Positions 1 to 5,386 of a DNA stretch of 5,386 nt are shown piece after piece; within the stretch, counting starts at the first letter, position 1; every line of letters begins with the position of its first letter. Source of the DNA: Halobacteriovoraceae bacterium. GTDB lineage: Bacteria; Bdellovibrionota; Bacteriovoracia; Bacteriovoracales; Bacteriovoracaceae. Location of the stretch: assembly GCA_018663815.1 (NCBI GenBank), contig JABJPQ010000096.1:1-5386 (forward strand). Reading direction: 5' to 3'. The position numbers and the translations under genes are program-made. The notes under the pieces are model-generated. The model had not been told where the DNA came from and did no database searches. It was given only the letters and a program-made list of their open reading frames with translations.

Positions 1-332
1 GAGTTAATGTCGGAGGTTTCGTTGGAACTCTTGCAAATACGGCAACACTTACAAATAATTATTCAGCGGCAACTCTTTATGGTTCGACTTCAGCTTTTGG
101 CTTTATAAACACTTTAACAGCGGGTACTTTAGCTGATAATTATTGGGATACTACTCTTGCGGGAGGAATTGATGGTTCTAATGTCGCGGTATCTTCAGCT
201 GGGAGTTATGATTCCTATACAACGACGCAAATGCAAACGATAACAAATTTTTCTACTCCGTGGGATTATGCCTCTACTTGGACTCAGGTTAATACTAGGG
301 GATACCCTGTCCATAAAGCGATGGCCGAGGGA
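1..332 (+). repeat. C-terminal part of GLUG supermodule A (truncated by window edge)
   Basis: This stretch encodes the end of a module whose beginning is outside the window. Numbering visible residues from base 3, it has one G-G-F-V-G core (residues 4-8), the N-Y-W-D motif with Trp48, and the module-closing W-D-x4-W-x4-R-G-Y-P motif starting at Trp87. The same landmarks recur in the next two modules, which shows that at least three supermodules exist in this protein. Confidence 0.75.
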
Positions 333-2735
333 GCATGTATTGATAATCAAACAGCTTCCACTTATGATGCTATTGGCTTGGGAACTCAAGTAAATCCTTG
401 GGTTATTTGTAACGAAGTTCAAATGAGCGATATCGGAATAAGTGCTTGTAGTGAATCAGTAGGAACAGACTGTGATAAACATTTTCGTTTAGGCAATGAT
501 ATTAATTATAAGTCTCAAATGGCAAATTTTATTGGTGGAAAAACAATTAACCCATTTTCTGGCGTTTTTGATGGTTTCGGCTATTTCCTACAATCCTACG
601 ATCCTTCAAACCCAAGTGGGGAAGATTTTAACGCCCTAATTAGTACTTCTTCCGGGATTGTAAAAAATCTCAATATGAAAGACTTTTATGTATCGGGGAG
701 CCATCGAGTTGCTAGTCTAGTGGCACAGATGAATGATGGAAAAGTTTTAAACTCTCATACTCAAGGTGATTTAATTGCTACAGGAACAACCTATCACCTG
801 GGTGGGTTAGTCGCTGAAAGTTTAGGAGACTCAAGAGTAGTTGCATCTTCATATACTGGGGAGGTTGAAGGCAAAACTGAAATTGGTGGTATCGTTGGTG
901 CTGATAATTCTTTAGGGCCAGATTTTTTATATATTTCAAACTCAGTTGCAAATATAGAATTAATTAATGGTGATAACGACATTGGAGGTTTACTAGGTTT
1001 AGGAAATTCATTGTCGATTATAAATAAATCAACTTCTACAGGCTATATCCATACTTCTGGAGCGATTCGCATTGGTGGATTAATTGGAAATGGTGGAAAT
1101 ATTTTTAAATCAGCAAGTACAATTGCAATAAATGATGGAACTTCATTTAATATTGGTGGGCTTTCTGGGTCTGGGTCTAATACCATTAGCGACTCATATA
1201 CTTTAAGTCCTTATATCAATGGTGGAGACACAGTCGGTGGTCTGGCAGGTAACGCAGGAAGTTTGTTTAAAAATTCGTATTCTGTAGTTGATACAATCAC
1301 CGGTACAAGTTTAGGTGGAGCTTTTGGAAGTCCAGCATCCGCAACTCTAATTGAAAATTTTTGGGACTCAGATACCAGTGGTTTATTTGGAGGAGTTGCA
1401 AATCAAAACGAACCAAAAACAACAGCTTTGATGAACACGCTTACAACATTTTCAACTAATGGGTGGGATACCTCTAAGACTTGGGCCATGGCCGATGGAA
1501 TGTACCCCATGCTTAGGTGGCAATTACACCCAATATGTTTGGCCAACCTTGCAGAAACAAATTTTGACGGTATTGGTGGAGGAACAACAGGTTCTGTAGA
1601 TAACCCTCATATGATATGTTTTAAAGAACAACTTATGGATATTGGAGCGGATACAGTTAATGGTTGTAATGCTTCTACCGCAAATGCGTGTGGAGATCAT
1701 TTTATTTTAATGAATGATATAAACTTAGAGAATCAAACGTTTAGTCCTATTGGAGATTCTGGAGAACCATTTACTGGAAACTTTAATGGTATGAACCATA
1801 CCATTTCTAATCTTGCTATTAGCCTACCAGCAGGTGGTAATGTTGGACTTTTTTCTTTTATTGAAAATGGAGCTGTTTCAAATTTAAAATTAGTTAATGC
1901 TTATGTCAGTGGTGATAATTTAGTAGGGATATTGGCAGGTCAAGCTGATAATAGCGTTTTTAAAAATGTTCATATTCATGGCCGCGTCGTTGGTGCTGCT
2001 GAAAAAATCGGAGGTTTTGTTGGTAGCTTTAGTGGAGGAACTGTTTCTTATTCATCTGCCAGTGTTACAATGACTTTTACGGGAGAAATTTCTCAAGCAG
2101 GAGTTTTTGCGGCTCAATCAAGTGCTGATATTAGCCATTCTTATGCTACGGGATCGATTACGACAGGGAACCTTTCATCAAGTAGTTTTGGTGGGTTTAT
2201 AGGAAGTAACTCTGGCAATATATCTGACTCTTGGACCTCAGCTGGTATTTCTGGATCAACTGCTCCTGGAGGTTTTGTGGGAGATCTTGCGGGAGGAACA
2301 ATTACGAGAAGTTTTGCTACTGGAAGAGTAGTTGGATCAACTGTTTACGTTGGAGGGTTTATTGGCGAAGCAACAGCTGGAGTAGTATCAAATTGTTTTG
2401 CAACAGGAAACGTTTTGGGACTTGGAACTGTAATTCATACAGGAGGTTTTATCGCTCATAACTTTGGAGCAACCATAAATACTTCTTATGCTTTGGGGAA
2501 TTCTTTTGGGGGGAGCTCCTCTGATCATGGATTTGTTGGCTGGAGTCAAGCCGGAACTTATACGGATAATTATTGGAATAGTGATGCTACTGGTGGGGCT
2601 GATAGCGCGACAAATTTCACAGGTATGAGCTTGGCTAATTTACAGGTGCAAGGAAATTACGCGGGGACTTGGGATTATGTTAATGTTTGGAAAGTTATTT
2701 CTGGGCGAACACCTGAGTTCATTTTAGCTAGGTAG
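1..2735 (+). CDS. GLUG-repeat secreted/surface protein, 5'-partial
   Basis: The reading frame is open from base 3 to a double TAG stop at 2733-2738, giving 910 visible residues with no start codon needed inside the window. The ATG at 231 lies in the middle of a repeat module and is not the true start. The protein is a ladder of GLUG-type repeats (Pfam GLUG motif family): about a dozen G-G-[FLI]-[VIL]-G cores, each followed by a Ser/Asn/Gly-rich turn and a short S-Y/F-A-T-G-like strand, for example near residues 5-8, 677-681, 725-728, 745-748 and 768-771. Longer modules of about 400 residues are superimposed (see the repeat entries). Such proteins are usually exported, beta-solenoid-like adhesins or surface proteins; an extracellular role here is inferred. 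The signal peptide would lie upstream of the window. No C-terminal autotransporter barrel, LPXTG or hydrophobic anchor is seen, since the chain simply ends in F-I-L-A-R. The exact function and ligand are unknown. Confidence 0.88.
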   Translation, partial: VNVGGFVGTLANTATLTNNYSAATLYGSTSAFGFINTLTAGTLADNYWDTTLAGGIDGSNVAVSSAGSYDSYTTTQMQTITNFSTPWDYASTWTQVNTRGYPVHKAMAEGACIDNQTASTYDAIGLGTQVNPWVICNEVQMSDIGISACSESVGTDCDKHFRLGNDINYKSQMANFIGGKTINPFSGVFDGFGYFLQSYDPSNPSGEDFNALISTSSGIVKNLNMKDFYVSGSHRVASLVAQMNDGKVLNSHTQGDLIATGTTYHLGGLVAESLGDSRVVASSYTGEVEGKTEIGGIVGADNSLGPDFLYISNSVANIELINGDNDIGGLLGLGNSLSIINKSTSTGYIHTSGAIRIGGLIGNGGNIFKSASTIAINDGTSFNIGGLSGSGSNTISDSYTLSPYINGGDTVGGLAGNAGSLFKNSYSVVDTITGTSLGGAFGSPASATLIENFWDSDTSGLFGGVANQNEPKTTALMNTLTTFSTNGWDTSKTWAMADGMYPMLRWQLHPICLANLAETNFDGIGGGTTGSVDNPHMICFKEQLMDIGADTVNGCNASTANACGDHFILMNDINLENQTFSPIGDSGEPFTGNFNGMNHTISNLAISLPAGGNVGLFSFIENGAVSNLKLVNAYVSGDNLVGILAGQADNSVFKNVHIHGRVVGAAEKIGGFVGSFSGGTVSYSSASVTMTFTGEISQAGVFAAQSSADISHSYATGSITTGNLSSSSFGGFIGSNSGNISDSWTSAGISGSTAPGGFVGDLAGGTITRSFATGRVVGSTVYVGGFIGEATAGVVSNCFATGNVLGLGTVIHTGGFIAHNFGATINTSYALGNSFGGSSSDHGFVGWSQAGTYTDNYWNSDATGGADSATNFTGMSLANLQVQGNYAGTWDYVNVWKVISGRTPEFILAR
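333..1535 (+). repeat. GLUG supermodule B (about 401 residues)
   Basis: This is a complete module. Its head carries Cys111, Cys136, Cys149 and Cys157 in the context N-P-x2-I-C ... M-x-D-I-G ... C ... C-D-x-H-F-x-L-x-N-D-I-N, followed by an F-S-G-x-F-D-G segment. A run of GLUG-type repeats follows, then F-W-D-S-D with Trp454, and finally the closing motif W-D-T-S-K-T-W ... G-M-Y-P from Trp488. Each landmark is 401-406 residues from its partner in the neighbouring module. The four cysteines of the head would suit disulfide bonding in an exported protein, which is an inference. Confidence 0.78.
1536..2732 (+). repeat. GLUG supermodule C (about 399 residues, C-terminal)
   Basis: This is the second complete module and the last of the protein. 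The head cysteines recur at residues 512, 539, 555 and 563, again in N-P-x2-I-C ... M-D-I-G ... C ... C-G-D-H-F-x-L-M-N-D-I-N, with F-T-G-N-F-N-G after it. Its GLUG ladder is more regular than that of module B, with several well-formed G-G-F-[VI]-G cores. It ends with Y-W-N-S-D (Trp858) and a degenerate closing motif W-D-Y-V-N-V-W ... S-G-R-T-P from Trp890. The stop follows within eight residues of that proline, so the protein ends exactly at a module boundary. Confidence 0.78.
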
Positions 2736-2821
2736 TAGATGACATACTTACAAAGCTTCTCTGAAATTAACGTTGTCTTTTAATGAAGGCTTAGTTTCTC
2801 TAAAAAACGCGTATTAAGTAT

Positions 2822-2855
2822 TTGAAATTTATAGTTATTTTCGAGTTATTTTAAT
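2822..2855 (+). promoter_or_regulatory. possible promoter for the 2917 gene
   Basis: A TTTAAT hexamer at 2850-2855 matches five of six bases of the TATAAT -10 consensus. The candidate -35 elements are weak: TTTATA at 2828-2833 (16-base spacer), or TTGAAA at 2822-2827 (22-base spacer, or 18 to the alternative -10 TTATTT at 2846-2851). The region is very AT-rich, so chance matches are likely. Transcription from here would begin around 2862, inside the adjoining palindrome. Confidence 0.3.
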
Positions 2856-2870
2856 GTTTAAGCTTAAACA
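2855..2870. promoter_or_regulatory. perfect 16-bp palindrome, candidate operator
   Basis: TGTTTAAGCTTAAACA equals its own reverse complement over all 16 bases; the next outward pair (A2854 and G2871) does not match. It lies 46 bases before the GTG start of the downstream gene, abutting the best -10-like hexamer. That position fits binding by a dimeric regulator that would block transcription. There is no loop, so a stable RNA hairpin terminator is unlikely, and no T-tract follows directly. The regulator is not identifiable. Confidence 0.4.
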
Positions 2871-2905
2871 GGACGATAAGAGTTTGTACGTTTTTTTATT
2901 AACAT

Positions 2906-2910
2906 AGAGG
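2906..2910 (+). promoter_or_regulatory. ribosome binding site AGAGG deciding the GTG start
   Basis: AGAGG is complementary to the anti-Shine-Dalgarno end of 16S rRNA and sits six bases before the GTG at 2917. The next in-frame ATG at 2941 has only T-rich sequence at the corresponding distance. Starting there would also remove the Lys and much of the hydrophobic core of the signal peptide. The GTG start is therefore preferred. Confidence 0.7.
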
Positions 2911-2916
2911 TATATA

Positions 2917-4692
2917 GTGTTTAATAAATTTTTTTTGATTATGACCATTCACACTTTGCTATCTTACCAAGCAAGTGCTCAATCTGTTGGTGAAGGATAT
3001 GGGTCGAGAGATAAAATAAGGTCTCTGTTTGTCGGCAAGATTGCCAATATTTATGATACTAAGTTGACGAGTGATACTAATACTTTTAATAAGTATCGAA
3101 AAAATCCCAAAATTCTAATTGACTCTATTGATGATAAAATGTCTAAGGCACAGATCTCTAAATATCTAAGCCAAGGGCACTCGGTCATTAATTTAGTTTC
3201 TGTTCGTAATAAAAATGGAGTCCTTATTTTTTTTGATGGAGAGAATAAAGTTCGAATTACTCCTAATGGCAAATTAAATCGTGGGAAAATTGAACTTAAT
3301 AAACAACTTTATCCATTTAATTATCAAGCAACATTTAATGAGCAAATGAAGCAATTTAAACAAATATGGTCTAGAGGTGTAAAGCGGGTTGGTTCAAGTC
3401 GTATTTTAAATTTCTTTATTGCTTCGGCCATAGCAGCAACAAAAGATACTAATATTGAGCGTAATATGTTTTTTAGTATTTATTTACTCAACAATATTGG
3501 AGATAAAGTTGGGGGAAAAAAATTAAGTTCGAAAGAAAAAATCACTGAAAAATTTAATAAAATCCTTGATGCAGCTAAAAACTATAATAGAAGCTGTAAG
3601 GATTCTACTTCTATTATGCAGCAGGGATTAGTAGCACTTGGTAAAAAACCAGCTGTTGTAAATAAACATGAATTTATTGCACAAACCGTTTCCTATTCAG
3701 AAAAAGAAGCTCTCGCTTATATTCATAGAAAGTTTTATGGTGAATTGGATATACAAAATAAGAAATTCCCTAGGATTTCGGCAAGGTTGAGTAAGGAGAA
3801 AATTGCAAGACGTATGGCCATTAATGAAATTGCAAAAAATAATATTGCTAATAATCGGGTTGATATAAATGCTCAGTTGAAACAAAAAATGCCTGTGAAA
3901 AAGAATATGAAAAATAATAAAGTGAAAGAAAATATTACAGCACTAGAAAATAAAGTTAAAAAGATCAAAGAAAGTATTCAGGGACTTCGTAGTGACTTAA
4001 ACCGTGCAAATATGAAGCGATTAAAAGAAATGAAAAATGAATTAGCCAAAATGGAATTAGATATTATTAAAAAGAAAAAAAGTTCAGTCTCAACTCAAAC
4101 TAAAGTTGTTGTTGTTAAGCCAACTGTTAAGGCATTAGCAATTGACCAGGTTACCGAAGAAGAAATTGATAGGTACTTGCGCAGTGAGTATAAACTTGGC
4201 GAGGAGCAAAGAGTAAAGGAACAAAGAAGAGATTCAGCTGAAAAGATTATTAAAAGGAAAGAAAGCAAACAAGAAATAACAGATGGTATGTTTAATCATC
4301 GTAACGATAGCGGGCCGCTTTTTGATCTTTCAAATAAACTGCAACTTTTTAACTTGGCAAAAATTGCTAATCCCAGCTTAGAGAAAAATTTTAATACATC
4401 ATGGAATAAAGGTGTTAGCTGTAATGAGTTTGTAAGTAAGGTGGCGGGCGAAAAAATGACGCTTATAGGGTATAAAAAAATGACGAAGCATAGTGGACTC
4501 GCTGGAACTAAACAAATAAGCTGGTTAGGGAATCAGTTTTGCTCGGAATTTGAAAAACTGAAGATCTGTATGGATAAAAGGCAAGAGAAAGTCAAAATAG
4601 TTAATGAAGAACGAAAAAATTATAAAGAACATATTTCAACTAATGGCCCTAATACGTGGAAAAAGAAATCAAGTGGCGCTGTAAGAAAGTAG
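2917..4692 (+). CDS. exported lysine-rich coiled-coil protein of unknown function
   Basis: I do not recognise the family of this complete 591-residue protein. It begins with a Sec-type signal peptide: Lys4, a hydrophobic stretch over residues 5-15 and an A-S-A cleavage site (residues 19-21), giving Gln22 as the mature N-terminus. There is no lipobox cysteine. Residues of about 87-128 look beta-rich, with V-L-I-F-F-D-G-E-N-K-V-R-I-T-P-N-G. Residues of about 130-315 are mostly helical. Residues 329-388 are a lysine/glutamate-rich segment with heptad-like hydrophobic spacing, probably a coiled coil. A second charged helix spans about 411-458. A C-terminal domain from about 462 holds Cys502, Cys542 and Cys551, which might form disulfides (Cys227 is the only other cysteine). 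The protein is strongly basic overall, so binding to an anionic partner such as cell wall, nucleic acid or lipid surface is possible but speculative. It is set apart from its neighbours by 181 and 119 bases and is probably transcribed alone. Confidence 0.85.
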   Translation: MFNKFFLIMTIHTLLSYQASAQSVGEGYGSRDKIRSLFVGKIANIYDTKLTSDTNTFNKYRKNPKILIDSIDDKMSKAQISKYLSQGHSVINLVSVRNKNGVLIFFDGENKVRITPNGKLNRGKIELNKQLYPFNYQATFNEQMKQFKQIWSRGVKRVGSSRILNFFIASAIAATKDTNIERNMFFSIYLLNNIGDKVGGKKLSSKEKITEKFNKILDAAKNYNRSCKDSTSIMQQGLVALGKKPAVVNKHEFIAQTVSYSEKEALAYIHRKFYGELDIQNKKFPRISARLSKEKIARRMAINEIAKNNIANNRVDINAQLKQKMPVKKNMKNNKVKENITALENKVKKIKESIQGLRSDLNRANMKRLKEMKNELAKMELDIIKKKKSSVSTQTKVVVVKPTVKALAIDQVTEEEIDRYLRSEYKLGEEQRVKEQRRDSAEKIIKRKESKQEITDGMFNHRNDSGPLFDLSNKLQLFNLAKIANPSLEKNFNTSWNKGVSCNEFVSKVAGEKMTLIGYKKMTKHSGLAGTKQISWLGNQFCSEFEKLKICMDKRQEKVKIVNEERKNYKEHISTNGPNTWKKKSSGAVRK

Positions 4693-4710
4693 AAGTAGGT
4701 ACGCGGGGAC
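4689..4710. other. possible left boundary of the RAYT element
   Basis: Immediately at the stop codon of the preceding gene there are two GTAG tetranucleotides (4689-4692, overlapping the TAG stop, and 4695-4698), followed by a GC-rich run, ACGCGGGGAC (4701-4710), in an otherwise AT-rich gap. Characterised RAYT enzymes recognise a GTAG-type tetranucleotide at the foot of REP hairpins, so this could mark the element's edge. No hairpin is visible next to it, and the right edge is outside the window, so the assignment is tentative. Confidence 0.25.
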
Positions 4711-4789
4711 ATATAACAGTTTCAATATCTTATAGAATGCAAAAGTGAATTATTCAACAATGTATTAACTTGTTTCGGCGTTTGATTTT

Positions 4790-4840
4790 TTTTGTCTGAT
4801 ATAGAAAGTCTATGACTAGAAAAAAATTGATCAGACAAAA
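4790..4840 (+). promoter_or_regulatory. 11-bp inverted repeat enclosing the transposase start codon
   Basis: TTTTGTCTGAT (4790-4800) is perfectly complementary to ATCAGACAAAA (4830-4840) across a 29-base loop. Directly stacked on the left arm is a small hairpin, ATAGA-AAG-TCTAT (4801-4813), whose right arm contains the first two bases of the ATG at 4812. In RNA this would bury the start codon and the poor ribosome-binding region (AGAAAG, 4803-4808) inside a structure. The right arm lies in codons 7-10 of the transposase gene. A translational damper or an enzyme recognition hairpin are the two obvious readings; both are inferred. Confidence 0.45.
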
Positions 4841-5386
4841 TAGTTTCCCTTATCATGTAACAATGAGAACAAACAATAAAGACTGGTTCCAAATACCCAT
4901 GTGTGATGTTTGGGATATATGTAAGCAGAGTTTGAAATATGCAATAGCGAAAAATTCTGTCGTTATCCATAGTTTCGTTCTTATGGGAAATCATTATCAC
5001 CTTTTATTGACGACTCCAAACGAGGATATTGATAAATTTATGCAGTCTTTTAACTTAAACTTAAGTCGTTTGATTACTAAAAAATCAGGTGTTATTAATC
5101 ATAAATTCAGTAATCGTTATAAATGGACAATCGTTGCTGAGCAAAATTATCTTTTAAATGTATATCGATATATTTATCAAAATCCAGTTAGAGCTGGCAT
5201 AGCAGTTAATTGCTTTAGTTACCCGTACTCTTCTTTGCACTTTACAAGCTATGAATCAAAGCTCTTTAATCATTATACACATATAGATTATGCACAAGAA
5301 AAATTGTGGTTAGAACGAAATTATGGGGATGATTTTAATCAAATTATAAAAAATGCACTAACAAAAGAAACATTTAAAACAACAAC
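4812..5386 (+). CDS. REP-associated tyrosine transposase (RAYT, Y1_Tnp family), 3'-partial
   Basis: The frame is open from the ATG at 4812 to the window edge (191 codons plus two bases), with an in-frame TGA at 4797-4799, so no earlier ATG is possible. The protein shows the hallmarks of the IS200/IS605-like HUH single-strand transposases, RAYT branch. It has an N-terminal P-Y-H-V-T-x-R segment (residues 13-19) followed by N-N-x-x-W-F. The metal-binding H-x-H is in M-G-N-H-Y-H-L-L-L (His61, His63). The catalytic tyrosine is in R-Y-I-Y-Q-N-P-V-R-A-G (Tyr120; Tyr122 is a neighbour, at a variable site). It would cut and rejoin single-stranded DNA at REP-type hairpins through a 5'-phosphotyrosine link. 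The catalytic core is complete; only the C-terminal part is missing, because of the window end. No strong Shine-Dalgarno is seen and the start lies within an inverted repeat, suggesting low translation. Such genes are usually single-copy, domesticated-looking residents rather than active insertion sequences. Confidence 0.9.
   Translation, partial: MTRKKLIRQNSFPYHVTMRTNNKDWFQIPMCDVWDICKQSLKYAIAKNSVVIHSFVLMGNHYHLLLTTPNEDIDKFMQSFNLNLSRLITKKSGVINHKFSNRYKWTIVAEQNYLLNVYRYIYQNPVRAGIAVNCFSYPYSSLHFTSYESKLFNHYTHIDYAQEKLWLERNYGDDFNQIIKNALTKETFKTT

Noticed and set aside
2231..2461. A 76-codon plus-strand frame rich in Trp, Arg and Cys inside the GLUG gene.
   Set aside because: It is a shifted reading of the Gly/Ser-rich repeat codons (GGA/TTT patterns giving Trp, Arg and Phe), with no independent start signal.
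2750..2800. Possible terminator after the GLUG gene from AAGCTTC pairing with GAAGGCTT.
   Set aside because: The stem needs a bulged G and spans a loop of over 30 bases, and no T-tract follows. It is not a credible intrinsic terminator.
2658..4710. The 11-mer TACGCGGGGAC occurs both inside the GLUG gene (2658-2668) and at the possible RAYT boundary (4700-4710).
   Set aside because: The first copy is explained by codons for Tyr-Ala-Gly-Thr in a conserved motif. Pairs of shared 11-mers are expected by chance in a window this long, and no flanking similarity extends the match.
4762..4793. A run of eight T residues (4786-4793) before the transposase gene, suggesting a terminator of the preceding gene.
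   Set aside because: No GC-rich hairpin precedes the T-run; only short imperfect pairings such as AAC/GTT are found. The T-run is better explained as sitting next to the left arm of the inverted repeat.
4700..4811. Promoter-like hexamers before the transposase gene (TATAGA at 4731-4736 and at 4800-4805, TTGATT at 4782-4787).
   Set aside because: Spacing is wrong for sigma-70 (12 bases between TTGATT and the second TATAGA) or a -35 partner is missing. The region is too AT-rich for a call.
4722..5000. A 92-codon open frame on the minus strand.
   Set aside because: It lies antisense to the transposase coding region with its HUH motif, and the translation shows no recognisable domain, so it is a shadow frame.

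Overview
The window is an AT-rich bacterial segment with three plus-strand genes. Two of them run off the window. From left to right: (1) the 3' part of a large gene for a secreted or surface GLUG-repeat protein (1-2735, 5' end outside the window); (2) a complete gene for an unrecognised, exported, lysine-rich protein with a coiled coil (2917-4692); and (3) the 5' part of a REP-associated tyrosine transposase (RAYT, Y1_Tnp / IS200-like HUH family) that starts at 4812 and is still open at 5386.

The organism is probably Gram-negative. RAYT genes are mainly known from Proteobacteria and related groups, gene 2 has a Sec signal peptide with no lipoprotein cysteine, and there is a Shine-Dalgarno/GTG start. 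Low GC, a very large GLUG-type surface protein and a lysine-rich exported protein of unknown family would suit a Bacteriovorax/Halobacteriovorax-like member of the Bdellovibrionota. That placement is inference from style, not a sequence match.

The left half (1-2735) is built from long modules. Landmark residues (W-D-x4-W-x4-G-x2-P module ends, the Y/F-W-D/N motif and four cysteines) recur every 401-406 residues. The visible part therefore holds the end of one ~400-residue module and two complete modules, the last ending at the stop codon. Each module carries a cysteine-bearing head followed by a ladder of GLUG-type repeats (G-G-F/L/I-V/I-G cores).

The 181-base gap 2736-2916 holds a perfect 16-bp palindrome (2855-2870) beside a possible promoter, and a clear Shine-Dalgarno site for the GTG start of gene 2. 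The 119-base gap 4693-4811 may contain the left boundary of the RAYT element. An 11-bp perfect inverted repeat (4790-4800 / 4830-4840) encloses the RAYT start codon. No tRNA, rRNA, CRISPR array or convincing intrinsic terminator was seen. The three genes do not look like one pathway: two encode separate exported proteins, each with its own spacing, and the third is a mobile-element-type gene next to them.
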